DNA of 17,987 nucleotides from assembly GCA_030641485.1 (NCBI GenBank), contig DAOWHJ010000055.1, forward strand, positions 1 through 17,987, given 5' to 3'. Source of the stretch: Pseudomonadota bacterium (GTDB taxonomy: Bacteria > Desulfobacterota > Anaeroferrophillalia > Anaeroferrophillales > Tharpellaceae). A program made the translations under genes and the position numbers. This document shows, in pieces, positions 1-7,533 of this stretch (the stretch's first letter is position 1; the number at the start of each line of letters is the position of its first letter). The notes under the pieces were generated by a model. That model did not search any database and was not told the DNA's origin. It saw only the letters and a program-made list of their open reading frames with translations.

Positions 1-130
1 CATAATTATAAAGTTAAATAAACCGAATCAAGTCAAGCGAAACAACCACCCATGGAATTCTCGCATCATAAAGTCGTGACTAAATAATTCAAGCCACTCT
101 CTTAAACTATTTTTCTTGAAGGAGTAAAAC

Positions 131-1414
131 ATGACGCGGACAACCTCTAAGAAACTTTTTGACCGAGCCTGTAAAGTTATACCCGGTGGCGTTAACAGCC
201 CGGTTCGGGCGTACGGTTCTGTCAACCTCGATCCCCCATTTATCATCAGGGGCCGCGGAAGCAAGATTTATGATGTCGATGGTAACGAATATATCGACTA
301 CGTCGGCTCTTGGGGGCCAATGATATTGGGTCACGCTCATCCGTCCGTGGTCGAAGCGATTCGCGACCGCGTCGCCCGCGGTGCCAGCTTTGGAGCTCCA
401 ACAATCCTTGAGATTGAGATGGCTGAATTACTTTGTGATGCCCTGCCTAGTATCGAGATGGTTCGGATGGTTAATTCGGGTACCGAAGCAACTATGAGTG
501 CTATCCGTCTTGCTCGCGGTTATACGCAACGCAAAAAAATCGTTAAATTTGCCGGTTGCTACCACGGCCACGTTGACTCCCTACTGGTCGAAGCTGGCTC
601 TGGAGCCACCACCTTAGGCGTCCCCGACAGTGCCGGGGTCCCCGACGAGTTTACCCGAAACACACTCTCTGCAATATTTAACGACCTTGACTCCATTGAT
701 ACGTTGATCGATAACTGCGGAACTGAAATCGCCGCCATCATTGTGGAGCCGGTCGCTGGCAATATGGGAACTATCCCCCCTCAACCAGGCTTTCTTGAGG
801 GGCTCCGAGAGCGCTGCACAAAGCATGGCATTGTCCTGATTTTCGATGAAGTGATGACTGGATTTCGGGTCGCCTACGGCGGAGCCCAAACCCTCTACAA
901 CATCAAACCAGACCTTACCTGCCTCGGTAAAATTGTTGGCGGCGGAATGCCGGTTGGCGCTTTTGGTGGAAAGCGCGATATAATGGAACACCTGGCCCCT
1001 CTGGGTGGTGTCTACCAAGCGGGGACCCTTTCCGGGAACCCCCTAGCAATGGCAGCAGGCATTGTAACTTTGCGAACATTGAAAAATGAGAACCCCTACC
1101 CTGAACTTGAGAAAAATGCCGCCTACCTTGGCGATGGCATTGACGCACTGTTTTCAGAGTACAAGGTTCCCCATGTATGTAATCGGGTTGGCTCCATGCT
1201 CTGCACCTATTTCACGGCAACACCGGTTAACAATTACAGCAACGCTCAGACATCTGATTGCGAACGCTTCGCAAAATACTTCGCCTCCATGCTGGAGCAG
1301 GGCATCTACTTAGCCCCATCGCAGTTCGAAGCAGGCTTTGTTTCCGCGGCTCACAGCCCAGATGATCTGGACCGGACTCTTGCCGCAGTCAAAGTAGCAC
1401 TTGAAGCGATTTGA
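131..1414 (+). CDS. hemL: Glutamate-1-semialdehyde 2,1-aminomutase
   Basis: This PLP enzyme converts glutamate-1-semialdehyde to 5-aminolevulinate, the last step of the C5 route to haem, sirohaem and cobalamin, in the cytoplasm. The 427-residue product has the usual family length and is full-length. Visible motifs are the N-terminal PGGVNSPVRA, the phosphate-binding NSGTEA stretch, FDEVMTGFR with the cofactor Asp, and the Schiff-base lysine K267 within LGKIVGGGMPVGAFGG. The ATG start is preceded by a clear GAAGGAG at about 119-125, seven or so bases away. The first 130 bases of the window are AT-rich and hold no gene I can support. The F0 ATP synthase genes follow after 140 nt, and I recall a similar hemL/F0 arrangement in Geobacter genomes (not checked). 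A tetrapyrrole gene fits beside a multihaem cytochrome. Confidence 0.97.
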   Translation: MTRTTSKKLFDRACKVIPGGVNSPVRAYGSVNLDPPFIIRGRGSKIYDVDGNEYIDYVGSWGPMILGHAHPSVVEAIRDRVARGASFGAPTILEIEMAELLCDALPSIEMVRMVNSGTEATMSAIRLARGYTQRKKIVKFAGCYHGHVDSLLVEAGSGATTLGVPDSAGVPDEFTRNTLSAIFNDLDSIDTLIDNCGTEIAAIIVEPVAGNMGTIPPQPGFLEGLRERCTKHGIVLIFDEVMTGFRVAYGGAQTLYNIKPDLTCLGKIVGGGMPVGAFGGKRDIMEHLAPLGGVYQAGTLSGNPLAMAAGIVTLRTLKNENPYPELEKNAAYLGDGIDALFSEYKVPHVCNRVGSMLCTYFTATPVNNYSNAQTSDCERFAKYFASMLEQGIYLAPSQFEAGFVSAAHSPDDLDRTLAAVKVALEAI

Positions 1415-1554
1415 ACTTGACTTCACTAAGTCGATTATGCTAAGGGGGCGCAACATTTTCAAATCTAATGTTCTTTAACAAGAAGCCTGTCAAACTGTGC
1501 AAGAGCAGTGGCAACAGTTACCCTCAGTTGGACCATTAAGGAGGTAACTTTACA

Positions 1555-1806
1555 GTGCCGGAAAACCCAAAGTACAAGAAGGTTTTCAACCAAATAAGTC
1601 GCTACAGCACGGTTGGGCTTGAGCTTGGATTTTCGATAGCGATCGGGGTCATAGCCGGTTACTACTGTGACCAGTGGCTCAACACGACACCGTGGATGAC
1701 AATTTTCCTCCTCCTTTGTGGTGTGGCCGCCGGATTCAAACGCATTTACCAGGCCTTAAAAAGCCTTGAGCGAGAGCAAGAAGAGGAGGATGCCGCAGGT
1801 CAATAG
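1555..1806 (+). CDS. atpZ: AtpZ-type F0F1 ATP synthase accessory protein
   Basis: Small inner-membrane protein of 83 residues with two hydrophobic segments (about 22-42 and 49-66) in the pattern of the AtpZ/ATPase_gene1 family, a YSTVGLELGFSIAIG first helix followed by GYYCDQWL and a second helix ending in GFKRIYQ. The C-terminus is a short charged tail rich in Glu. Family members are encoded just ahead of ATP synthase operons and are proposed to help c-ring assembly or Mg2+/Ca2+ uptake. The start is GTG at 1555, chosen because a strong AAGGAGGT lies at 1538-1545 and no ATG is nearby. It is the first of four tightly ordered F0 genes, 12 nt ahead of the next. Assignment to AtpZ rather than AtpI is by size and motif. 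Confidence 0.85.
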   Translation: MPENPKYKKVFNQISRYSTVGLELGFSIAIGVIAGYYCDQWLNTTPWMTIFLLLCGVAAGFKRIYQALKSLEREQEEEDAAGQ

Positions 1807-1818
1807 GCATTTAGCAAG

Positions 1819-2226
1819 ATGAAAGATAAGAGACTACTGCGAATTAATCTGTTCATTCTCATCATCACCGCAGCCCTCTCCTTAACGGCACTGCTAATCG
1901 ACATTGAACAGATTGGAGTAGCTGGGGTGGCGGTTGGTGGAATTCTGGCCTTTGCCTATTTTTTGACCTTAAGTATCCTGATCAGCCGGGCCTTTGGTTC
2001 GGCTGACGCTGATGGCATTGAGGCCAAAACCGCTGGCAAACTCGGACTAATGTTATTGCTGCTAACATTGGGATTAGCCGTTATCACGATAGCAGTCATT
2101 CTCACACGCATATGTCAGCCTTTTGGTTTTCTCATCGGCTTTTCAGCCCTGTTCGGCGGCATTGCCTTTGAGACGATGGCTTTTTTAGTGTTCAGTAAAC
2201 CTCCGGCTGAAGCCGAGAGCGATTAA
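1819..2226 (+). CDS. atpI: ATP synthase subunit I (AtpI-like) membrane protein
   Basis: The 135-residue protein has four hydrophobic segments (about 8-27, 33-55, 72-93 and 104-127) and a short acidic tail, the layout of the ATP-synt_I family. Members are thought to act as assembly chaperones for the c-ring. Sequence motifs in this family are weak, so the call rests on topology and on its position between atpZ and atpB. The start is an ATG 12 nt after the atpZ stop with only a weak AGCAAG ahead of it, suggesting that translation may depend on reading through from the upstream gene. A gap of 87 nt follows. It contains a TATAAT at 2276-2281 without a convincing -35 box. Confidence 0.75.
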   Translation: MKDKRLLRINLFILIITAALSLTALLIDIEQIGVAGVAVGGILAFAYFLTLSILISRAFGSADADGIEAKTAGKLGLMLLLLTLGLAVITIAVILTRICQPFGFLIGFSALFGGIAFETMAFLVFSKPPAEAESD

Positions 2227-2313
2227 AGTTAACCAGTTTAACACCTATATCATAATTTAATTGGTGGAAAACTCATATAATTTACACGTTAGCAATCATT
2301 CTTAAGGAAGACT

Positions 2314-3021
2314 ATGCATCACGATCCCATAATAACCTGGGTAGCCTTAATCCCGGGCCTGAGTGCCATTCCGGAACATGTCGCAAATGCTATCCTCATC
2401 TCCCTGATTATTGTCATCATGGTCCTGATTGGAACCCGCAAAATCCGCAATAGTGACCCCGATGATCTGATTATTCCGGACGGAAAATTCACCCTCCAGA
2501 ACGTCCTGGAAGCAATGGTGGAAGCCATCCTCAAGATAATTAGCGACAGCCTCGGCAGCAATGTGTCGAGACAGTTTCTGTTTGTGGTCGGTGGCGGAAT
2601 TTTCTTTATTCTTTTCTCCAACCTTTCAGGTCTGATTCCGGGATTTAACCCCCCGACCGGCAATCTCAACACAACTGCTGGATGTGCCATGACCGTATTC
2701 TGCATGACTCACTATTTTGGCTGGAAAGAGCACGGCCCCAAATATCTCAAACAATTTGTCGGGCCATTTCTGTGGCTCGCCCCTTTAATGATCCCGATCG
2801 AGATCATTGGTCACTTGGCCCGGCCGATGTCGCTCTCCCTGCGTCTTTTCGGTAACATCATGGGTGACCATCTGGTCGCGGCGATCTTTGTCATGCTGGC
2901 CCCGATCCTGGTTCCAGTCCCGATCGCTTTCCTCGGCCTCTTTGTCGCAATCGTTCAGACCTTTGTCTTCACCCTGCTCTCACTCGCTTACTTTCAGGGA
3001 GCAATCTCACACGACCATTAA
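2314..3021 (+). CDS. atpB: F0F1 ATP synthase subunit a
   Basis: Stator subunit of the membrane F0 sector that forms the two ion half-channels against the rotating c-ring. The 235-residue protein has several membrane helices. The essential helix holds the invariant arginine R177 in LSLRLFGNIMGDH, corresponding to E. coli R210, and the last helix carries the expected QTFVFTLLSLAYFQGAISHDH-like ending. It is full-length for the shorter bacterial forms. The ATG start has TAAGGA about 8 nt upstream. It is followed by atpE after about 100 nt. The genes for b, delta and the F1 subunits are not in the window, so the ATP synthase genes are split. Confidence 0.96.
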   Translation: MHHDPIITWVALIPGLSAIPEHVANAILISLIIVIMVLIGTRKIRNSDPDDLIIPDGKFTLQNVLEAMVEAILKIISDSLGSNVSRQFLFVVGGGIFFILFSNLSGLIPGFNPPTGNLNTTAGCAMTVFCMTHYFGWKEHGPKYLKQFVGPFLWLAPLMIPIEIIGHLARPMSLSLRLFGNIMGDHLVAAIFVMLAPILVPVPIAFLGLFVAIVQTFVFTLLSLAYFQGAISHDH

Positions 3022-3124
3022 GTCTACAAGGTTTAGCCCTAACTATTAATAACGTTTTTTTCCCTGAGGATCCTAATTGTCTTGGGGGTTAACATACAAC
3101 CATAACATGTAAGGAGGTGACAAA

Positions 3125-3445
3125 ATGAAAAGATTAGTCCAGGTCGTTACCGCGATCGCAACTCTGTGTGTAGCCAGTGCAGCAATGGCAGAAGAAACCG
3201 TAGCCGCAGCCCGTAATTTTGATGGTACCGGTGTAGCTTATGCTGCTGCTCTCGCTATCGCCATCGCCGCTTTTGGTGGTGCTATCGGTCAGTCTATGGG
3301 TATCAAATCTGCCCTCGACAGTATTGGACGCAACCCGAGTGCTGCCAGTAAAATCACAACTCCGATGATTATTGGTCTGGCGATGATCGAATCTCTGGTC
3401 ATCTATGCTCTGGTTATTGCTTTGATGCTCGTTTTAAAGATTTAG
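3125..3445 (+). CDS. atpE: F0F1 ATP synthase subunit c with N-terminal signal-like extension
   Basis: Rotor ring subunit. The 106 residues include a typical hairpin of two membrane helices (about 37-62 and 80-105) joined by the polar loop SIGRNPSAASK. The ion-carrying carboxylate is E89 in AMIESLVIYALV. Q56 in helix 1 lies 33 residues before E89, and S90 and Y94 follow, matching the spacing of Q32, E65, S66 and Y70 in the Na+-binding c subunit of Ilyobacter. The position of Ilyobacter T67 is Leu here. The first 22 residues look like a cleavable leader (hydrophobic core, then SAAMA before EE), making the protein longer than most c subunits. The start has a strong AAGGAGGTGAC. A terminator hairpin follows at 3504-3537. 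Confidence 0.96.
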   Translation: MKRLVQVVTAIATLCVASAAMAEETVAAARNFDGTGVAYAAALAIAIAAFGGAIGQSMGIKSALDSIGRNPSAASKITTPMIIGLAMIESLVIYALVIALMLVLKI

Positions 3446-3458
3446 TTTGTTATTTTCG

Positions 3459-3477
3459 TCTGTTTTCTTTAACAGAC
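3459..3477 (+). other. Short stem-loop after atpE
   Basis: GTCTGTT (3459-3465) and AACAGAC (3471-3477) form a perfect 7-bp stem with a 6-nt loop, 14 nt after the atpE stop. It lacks a T tract of its own and may protect the 3' end of the transcript or slow the polymerase before the stronger hairpin downstream. Confidence 0.4.
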
Positions 3478-3503
3478 CCTGAAAAGTTCAGTCAAGTATA
3501 GTC

Positions 3504-3537
3504 GGCAGGCACCAGCAATGGTTGCCTGCCTTGTTTT
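3504..3537 (+). terminator. Rho-independent terminator of the F0 gene cluster
   Basis: GGCAGGCA (3504-3511) pairs with TGCCTGCC (3523-3530), and the stem can extend inward by ACC/GGT with one bulged base. TTGTTTT follows at once. It is placed about 60 nt after atpE and separates the ATP synthase genes from the cytochrome gene. Confidence 0.8.
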
Positions 3538-3549
3538 GCTACCTGCGTG

Positions 3550-3588
3550 TATACAATATCAAGAATACCGTATATAATAAATTATATA
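3550..3588 (+). promoter_or_regulatory. Candidate promoter with AT-rich inverted repeat ahead of the cytochrome gene
   Basis: A perfect TATAAT (3573-3578) lies 17 bp after TATACA (3550-3555), a 4/6 match to the sigma-70 -35 box. The -10 box sits inside an inverted repeat, TATATAAT-AA-ATTATATA (3571-3588), which could be an operator. The rest of 3541-3700 is very AT-rich, which makes chance -10 matches likely, so confidence is limited. It would give a leader of about 130 nt. Confidence 0.4.
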
Positions 3589-3717
3589 TCAACATATTAT
3601 CACGCACTGAAACACGTATAGTACAGCTCAAATTGACTACAAATAACCGTACCGACAATTACATACAATTAAATATATTCAACCACAAGACTTTCACTTG
3701 AAGGAGACTGGGTAACT

Positions 3718-5601
3718 ATGAAAACGAAGATCGGAGCTTACCGCCTACCCCTCTTACTACTGCTAATCGTTGCATTTATATCCGTTAGCGGAATCAATGG
3801 TAAAAGGGCATTAGCCAAGCAGGCTGACTCTGAAGAGATATGCCTAGAGTGTATCTCTGTCGGGCAGTGCCTTGAGTGCCATGATGAGATCAATTCCGGA
3901 ACCTTTGCAGGCTCAGCCCATGGTGCCAACGCCTGTACGAGTTGTCATCGTGATATCTGGGATCTTGAAAAACATGCCGACTGCGAAGTACCAATGCAAC
4001 CGGTCAACTGTGGCTTCTGTCACCGAAATGAAGCTCGACAATATGCGCAGTCCGTTCATGTTGACAATGATGTCTCCTGTACTGATTGTCATGCCAACAT
4101 CCATGACCTTGTTTCATTAAAAGATGAGAAAACCAAGTCTGTGCAAATGTGCAGTGGTTGTCATGACAATGCCGACTACATGCAAAGTTCACATGGTAAG
4201 GGGCTCATGGCCGGCAATCCCGACTCACCAACTTGTGCAGATTGCCACGGGCTTCATAACATCATTGAACTTATGGTCAATGATAAGAAATCGGCCAGTG
4301 CTCTGAGAGCAAGCGAATTCAGCACCAAAAGCTGTGAGCCGTGTCACAACAACGAAGAGATGATGACCCGCAACAAATTAAGTACCACATCATACGAATC
4401 CTATCGTCAGGAGTACCACGGTAAAGTCGAACATTTGGGTGGTGCGGTTGCCGTAGCGGGTTGTGCGGATTGTCATACGGCCCATAAACAGCTACCGGCT
4501 GATGACCCTGAGTCATCTCTGGTCGGGGCTGCCCGAATTGAAACATGCAGCAAGTGCCATGAGCAAGCAAACGCCAACTTTGTTAAGTATGCACCGCACG
4601 CCACGCATCACGACAAAGCCAATTACCCACTGCTCTACTGGACATTTATAGCGATGACCAGTTTGCTCTGCGGTACCTTTGCCATCTTCTGGTTGCACAC
4701 AATTATGTGGCTAATTCGTAGCTACATTGAAAAAAACAAACTCCGTCGTCAGGGTATTTTTCACGAAAGCCATAACCCCAAGGTCTTCTATCGTCGTTTC
4801 ACCTTCATGGAGAAGGTTTTACATTTCATGATGATGACCAGCTTCCTGGGACTGGTACTCACCGGTCTGCCATTGAAATTTGTTGAGGCTCCATGGGCGA
4901 TTGGCCTGGCTCAGATTATGGGTGGTCCGCAGATGGCAGGGTTGATCCATCGCTGGTGTGCAGTACTCACCTTCACCTACTTCGTCTTGACAATCGCTTG
5001 GAGTATGTACTTTCTGCTGATCAAGAAAACTGGCGAAAATTTCTTTCAGAAACTTTTTGGTCCCGACTCACTTTTCCCCAACTTTAAAGATGGCCGTGAT
5101 ATTGCGGCTATGTGTAAGTGGTTCGTAGGGGCTGGTGAAGTTCCGAAATTTGACCGCTGGACCTATTGGGAAAAGTTTGACTTCCTGGCAGTTTTCTGGG
5201 GTATGTTCGCGATTGGCTTTACCGGATTAATGCTCTGGATGCCGGAATTCTTCGCTCAATTTATGCCGGGATGGGCATTTAATGTCGCAATCATTGTCCA
5301 CTCAGATGAAGCGTTGCTTGCCTCAGTCTTTATCTTTACGGTCCACTTTTTCAACGCCCATATACGGCCGGACAAGTTCCCCATGGATCAGGTCATTTTC
5401 ACTGGAGTAATTTCTGGTCACGAGATGGAAGAAGAGCGCCCAGCGCAATTCGAACGCCTCAAGGCCAAGGGAGAGCTCGACAAATACAAAGCTCAGTACC
5501 CAGGAGTCCTCACCGAAGCGATCGGTCAGATAATTGGTATCACCGGGGTTGCCGTTGGCGTCCTCTGCCTCTTCCTGATCATCTGGGGATTTATCGGCTA
5601 A
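3718..5601 (+). CDS. cbcL: CbcL-like fused nonaheme cytochrome c / membrane diheme cytochrome b
   Basis: Probable inner-membrane quinol-oxidising cytochrome passing electrons to periplasmic carriers. The 627 residues begin with a hydrophobic Sec-type segment (about 8-27). A periplasmic domain has nine CxxCH haem c sites, starting at residues 51, 73, 98, 121, 145, 173, 206, 249 and 277. A HydB/cytochrome b561-like domain follows with about six membrane helices from residue 304 on and candidate haem b ligands H369, H411, H528, H543 and H548. A C42-x-x-C45 pair lacks the His and is not a haem site. Nine c haems fused to a HydB-like domain is the published architecture of Geobacter CbcL, needed for reduction of low-potential extracellular acceptors. 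The role here is inferred from that. AAGGAG precedes the ATG by about 9 nt. The gene stands alone between two terminators. Confidence 0.82.
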   Translation: MKTKIGAYRLPLLLLLIVAFISVSGINGKRALAKQADSEEICLECISVGQCLECHDEINSGTFAGSAHGANACTSCHRDIWDLEKHADCEVPMQPVNCGFCHRNEARQYAQSVHVDNDVSCTDCHANIHDLVSLKDEKTKSVQMCSGCHDNADYMQSSHGKGLMAGNPDSPTCADCHGLHNIIELMVNDKKSASALRASEFSTKSCEPCHNNEEMMTRNKLSTTSYESYRQEYHGKVEHLGGAVAVAGCADCHTAHKQLPADDPESSLVGAARIETCSKCHEQANANFVKYAPHATHHDKANYPLLYWTFIAMTSLLCGTFAIFWLHTIMWLIRSYIEKNKLRRQGIFHESHNPKVFYRRFTFMEKVLHFMMMTSFLGLVLTGLPLKFVEAPWAIGLAQIMGGPQMAGLIHRWCAVLTFTYFVLTIAWSMYFLLIKKTGENFFQKLFGPDSLFPNFKDGRDIAAMCKWFVGAGEVPKFDRWTYWEKFDFLAVFWGMFAIGFTGLMLWMPEFFAQFMPGWAFNVAIIVHSDEALLASVFIFTVHFFNAHIRPDKFPMDQVIFTGVISGHEMEEERPAQFERLKAKGELDKYKAQYPGVLTEAIGQIIGITGVAVGVLCLFLIIWGFIG

Positions 5602-5628
5602 ACCGCTGTAAAGTTTTACGAGCAACCT

Positions 5629-5668
5629 AAAAGGCCCAACCGCAAATTTGCGGTTGGGCCTTTTTTTA
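5629..5668. terminator. Perfect palindromic bidirectional terminator
   Basis: A 36-bp perfect palindrome (5629-5664) with arms AAAAGGCCCAACCGCAAA and its reverse complement, followed by further T residues up to 5667. The GC-rich core flanked by A on one side and T on the other works in both directions. It lies between the convergent cytochrome gene (+) and the transporter gene (-), and so can end both transcripts. Confidence 0.93.
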
Positions 5669-5769
5669 GTCCGTGCACGACCAGAAACAACTAATTCTTC
5701 CGACGGTTGAACCGAACTGAAGCCAGTTTTTTTCGCCCCCAACCATGATTACTGGCGGCCGCTAACTGG

Positions 5770-7068
5770 TTATGTCACATCAACAAATGTATCTTTCATA
5801 CAGAAGCTGCAAAGCAAAGCTATGATTGCGGCCCCACAGAGCAGATAAAGCAAGTTTGCGTACGCTTCAGCCGCGTAGATTCCACTTGCTGTTTGGGGAA
5901 AACGATCAAGAATTTTCCCCATCAGCGGCATAAACACTGCACCACCTAAAAAAGGAAATAGATTAACCATACCGACTGAAGTACCGGCAATCTCTAACGG
6001 AAAGAGCTCTTTGGTGGTCGTAAAGCCGATAACCACAATCGCTGAAGCGCTGAATGAAAAAAGGAAAAATAGAACGTAGAGTGCGGGGATTGGCAAACTC
6101 CCGGGAAAGCGGGCAAAGGCAAATAAAACGAGGGCAAGAAGTGAAGTTGAAAAAATAAAAACTTTTTTTCGACTATGCAAAACTTTCTCAGACAAGTAAC
6201 CAAGTAAAGGGCTACCAATAATCATGCCCCAGGCAATCATACTCAAAACCGACCCTGCCTGGGCTCGACTCATGCCGTAAAGATGCATCAGGTAGGGACC
6301 GCCCCAAAGGGCGCCAAAACCAAAAAAAATGCCGCAATCAAGAAAAAACCAGATCGCAACCGGCCAAAAATACTTTTCACTAACAACCTGAATTACGCCA
6401 GCACTAAGCTTTTTGGACCCCTTCTCCACTTCAGTGGGTTCAGAAATTCCATCAATTTCAGCAAGACTTGGCCAACCCTTATCGGCGGGGCGATCGCGGA
6501 CAATTAACCAGATCAGGGCTAAGAGTAAAAAAGTTAGACAACCGATCAATTTAAAAGATAAGCGCCAACCGAAATTGGCTGTCATCAGGGCTAAAAGCCA
6601 AGTCGCAGCCATCACCCCAATGCCACCAACGGCATTAAGAATACCCGCCATAATTGCAAATTCCCGAGGTCTAAACCACTGCGATAGAATTTTCATGGTG
6701 GGAATAAAAACCATCGAAACGCCAAAACCAACCAGGAGGCGGCCAATAAAAGCAAACTTAAAACTCTGCGCAAAACCAAAAATAAGACTGCCGATCGCTC
6801 CCAAAGCAATAAACCAGGTTACAGTTTTACGCGGCCCCAGGGAGTCCGCCAACAGCCCGGCCGGGAGCTGCATTGCCGCGTAACAATAGAAATAGACCGA
6901 ACCCAAAAGACCCATCATACTGGCCGAGAGTGTAAACTCACTAACCAGTTCATCCGCCACTACCGAAAGTGAGAGTCGATGAAAATAGACAAAAAAGTAG
7001 GCCAGAGTCAAAACTGCAAAAATCAACCAGCGATAGCTTAAGGTTTTGTGACGATCATTTTCTGCCAT
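5770..7068 (-). CDS. MFS transporter
   Basis: Secondary transporter of the inner membrane, 432 residues from the chosen start, with about twelve hydrophobic segments. The major facilitator loop between helices 2 and 3 is visible as GLLADSLGPRKT, and a central basic/acidic loop (RDRPADKGWPS) divides the two halves. The overall look is that of MFS_1 members of the anion/organophosphate or sugar-acid type, but the substrate cannot be read from the sequence. The start is the ATG at 7068 because GGAGG lies 6-7 nt upstream and the protein then begins MAENDRH just before helix 1. The frame is open for 48 more codons back to a TTG at 7212, but that extension has no family character. It is convergent with the cytochrome gene and shares its terminator. 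Confidence 0.88.
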   Translation of the reverse strand: MAENDRHKTLSYRWLIFAVLTLAYFFVYFHRLSLSVVADELVSEFTLSASMMGLLGSVYFYCYAAMQLPAGLLADSLGPRKTVTWFIALGAIGSLIFGFAQSFKFAFIGRLLVGFGVSMVFIPTMKILSQWFRPREFAIMAGILNAVGGIGVMAATWLLALMTANFGWRLSFKLIGCLTFLLLALIWLIVRDRPADKGWPSLAEIDGISEPTEVEKGSKKLSAGVIQVVSEKYFWPVAIWFFLDCGIFFGFGALWGGPYLMHLYGMSRAQAGSVLSMIAWGMIIGSPLLGYLSEKVLHSRKKVFIFSTSLLALVLFAFARFPGSLPIPALYVLFFLFSFSASAIVVIGFTTTKELFPLEIAGTSVGMVNLFPFLGGAVFMPLMGKILDRFPQTASGIYAAEAYANLLYLLCGAAIIALLCSFCMKDTFVDVT

Positions 7069-7252
7069 TGTTATCCTCCGTATATCTCTTTTTTGCTTCA
7101 CTATTGGGAATGATTGTCTTGGATCTATCTCTCTATTCAGGCGTCCTGCAACCATGGAAAACGGAATAGCATAAAAATGCCTGTCAGCCCCAGCCCCTCC
7201 ACATGACTTCAATCACCCTGATACCTCCTGAAAATTCGTGCTAATTCTTACG

Positions 7253-7354
7253 TAAATGGAGGTGCCCCATGGGTGGTGTTATGAAGAGCTCAGAACAAAA
7301 GATAAACGATTGCATAAGGCTCTTTATTCCTGTCTGCGACCAAAACACCCTTAA
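7253..7354 (+). pseudogene. Chimeric remnant of the YefM/YoeB-type cassette
   Basis: The first 20 bases (7253-7272) equal the ribosome-binding site and start of the intact antitoxin gene (7518-7537). After a short divergent join, 7279-7320 equals 42 bases of the toxin gene (7825-7866). The antitoxin body and the toxin start are missing between them. A 32-codon frame from ATG 7256 to TAA 7354 keeps the toxin reading frame for YEELRTKDKRLHKAL, the first helix region of the toxin, then ends. The ATG best placed behind the GGAGGTG is at 7269, which reads another frame of 38 codons with no recognisable product. No promoter like that of the intact operon is visible upstream. Best read as a non-functional deletion product of a second copy. 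Confidence 0.75.
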
Positions 7355-7470
7355 CTTTGATTTCAGTAAAACCGGATCGCGGTAGGAATGCCGGTTTATC
7401 CCGGCGTTTTCTGGATGTCCCTAATTAAAATGCAATTAAATTCCATGCAGACTTTTGGGTCAATCTGTAT

Positions 7471-7517
7471 TTGCTTTGCCAGAGCACTCCTGCTATAATG
7501 TACCGGAAATAAGTACA
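7471..7517 (+). promoter_or_regulatory. Promoter and operator of the toxin-antitoxin operon
   Basis: TTGCTT (7471-7476) and a perfect TATAAT (7494-7499) are 17 bp apart, a good sigma-70 promoter. Directly downstream TGTAC (7499-7503) and GTACA (7513-7517) form an inverted repeat with a 9-bp gap. The E. coli YefM-YoeB complex represses its own operon by binding TGTACA-core palindromes, so this is a likely autoregulatory operator. The antitoxin ATG at 7534 follows GGAGGTG. Confidence 0.75.
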
Positions 7518-7533
7518 TAAATGGAGGTGCCCC

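Larger units (their letters stand above)
7069..7533. other. 465-bp intergenic region between transporter and antitoxin
   Basis: The left part (7069-7250) is the upstream region of the transporter and shows no convincing promoter. The middle (7253-7354) holds a relic of the toxin-antitoxin cassette. At 7369-7405 two mutually exclusive hairpins share one arm: AAACCGG (7369-7375) with CCGGTTT (7391-7397), or GCCGG (7390-7394) with CCGGC (7401-7405) followed by GTTTT. The second is a weak terminator candidate. The right end carries the promoter and operator of the toxin-antitoxin operon. Confidence 0.7.

Noticed and set aside
614..1018. 134-codon minus-strand frame inside hemL
   Set aside because: It is antisense to a well-conserved gene and shows no recognisable protein character.
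1415..1554. Promoter with TTGACT at 1417-1422 ahead of atpZ
   Set aside because: No -10 box lies at a suitable distance; the nearest TATGCT is only 13 bp away.
3841..3855. CLECI at residues 42-46 of the cytochrome as a tenth haem site
   Set aside because: The His required after CxxC is Ile, so covalent haem c with normal ligation is not supported.
7069..7212. 48-codon N-terminal extension of the MFS transporter to a TTG at 7212
   Set aside because: A GGAGG sits right before the ATG at 7068, and the protein from there fits the family. The extension is not transporter-like, although an AGGAGG at 7222-7227 lies upstream of the TTG.
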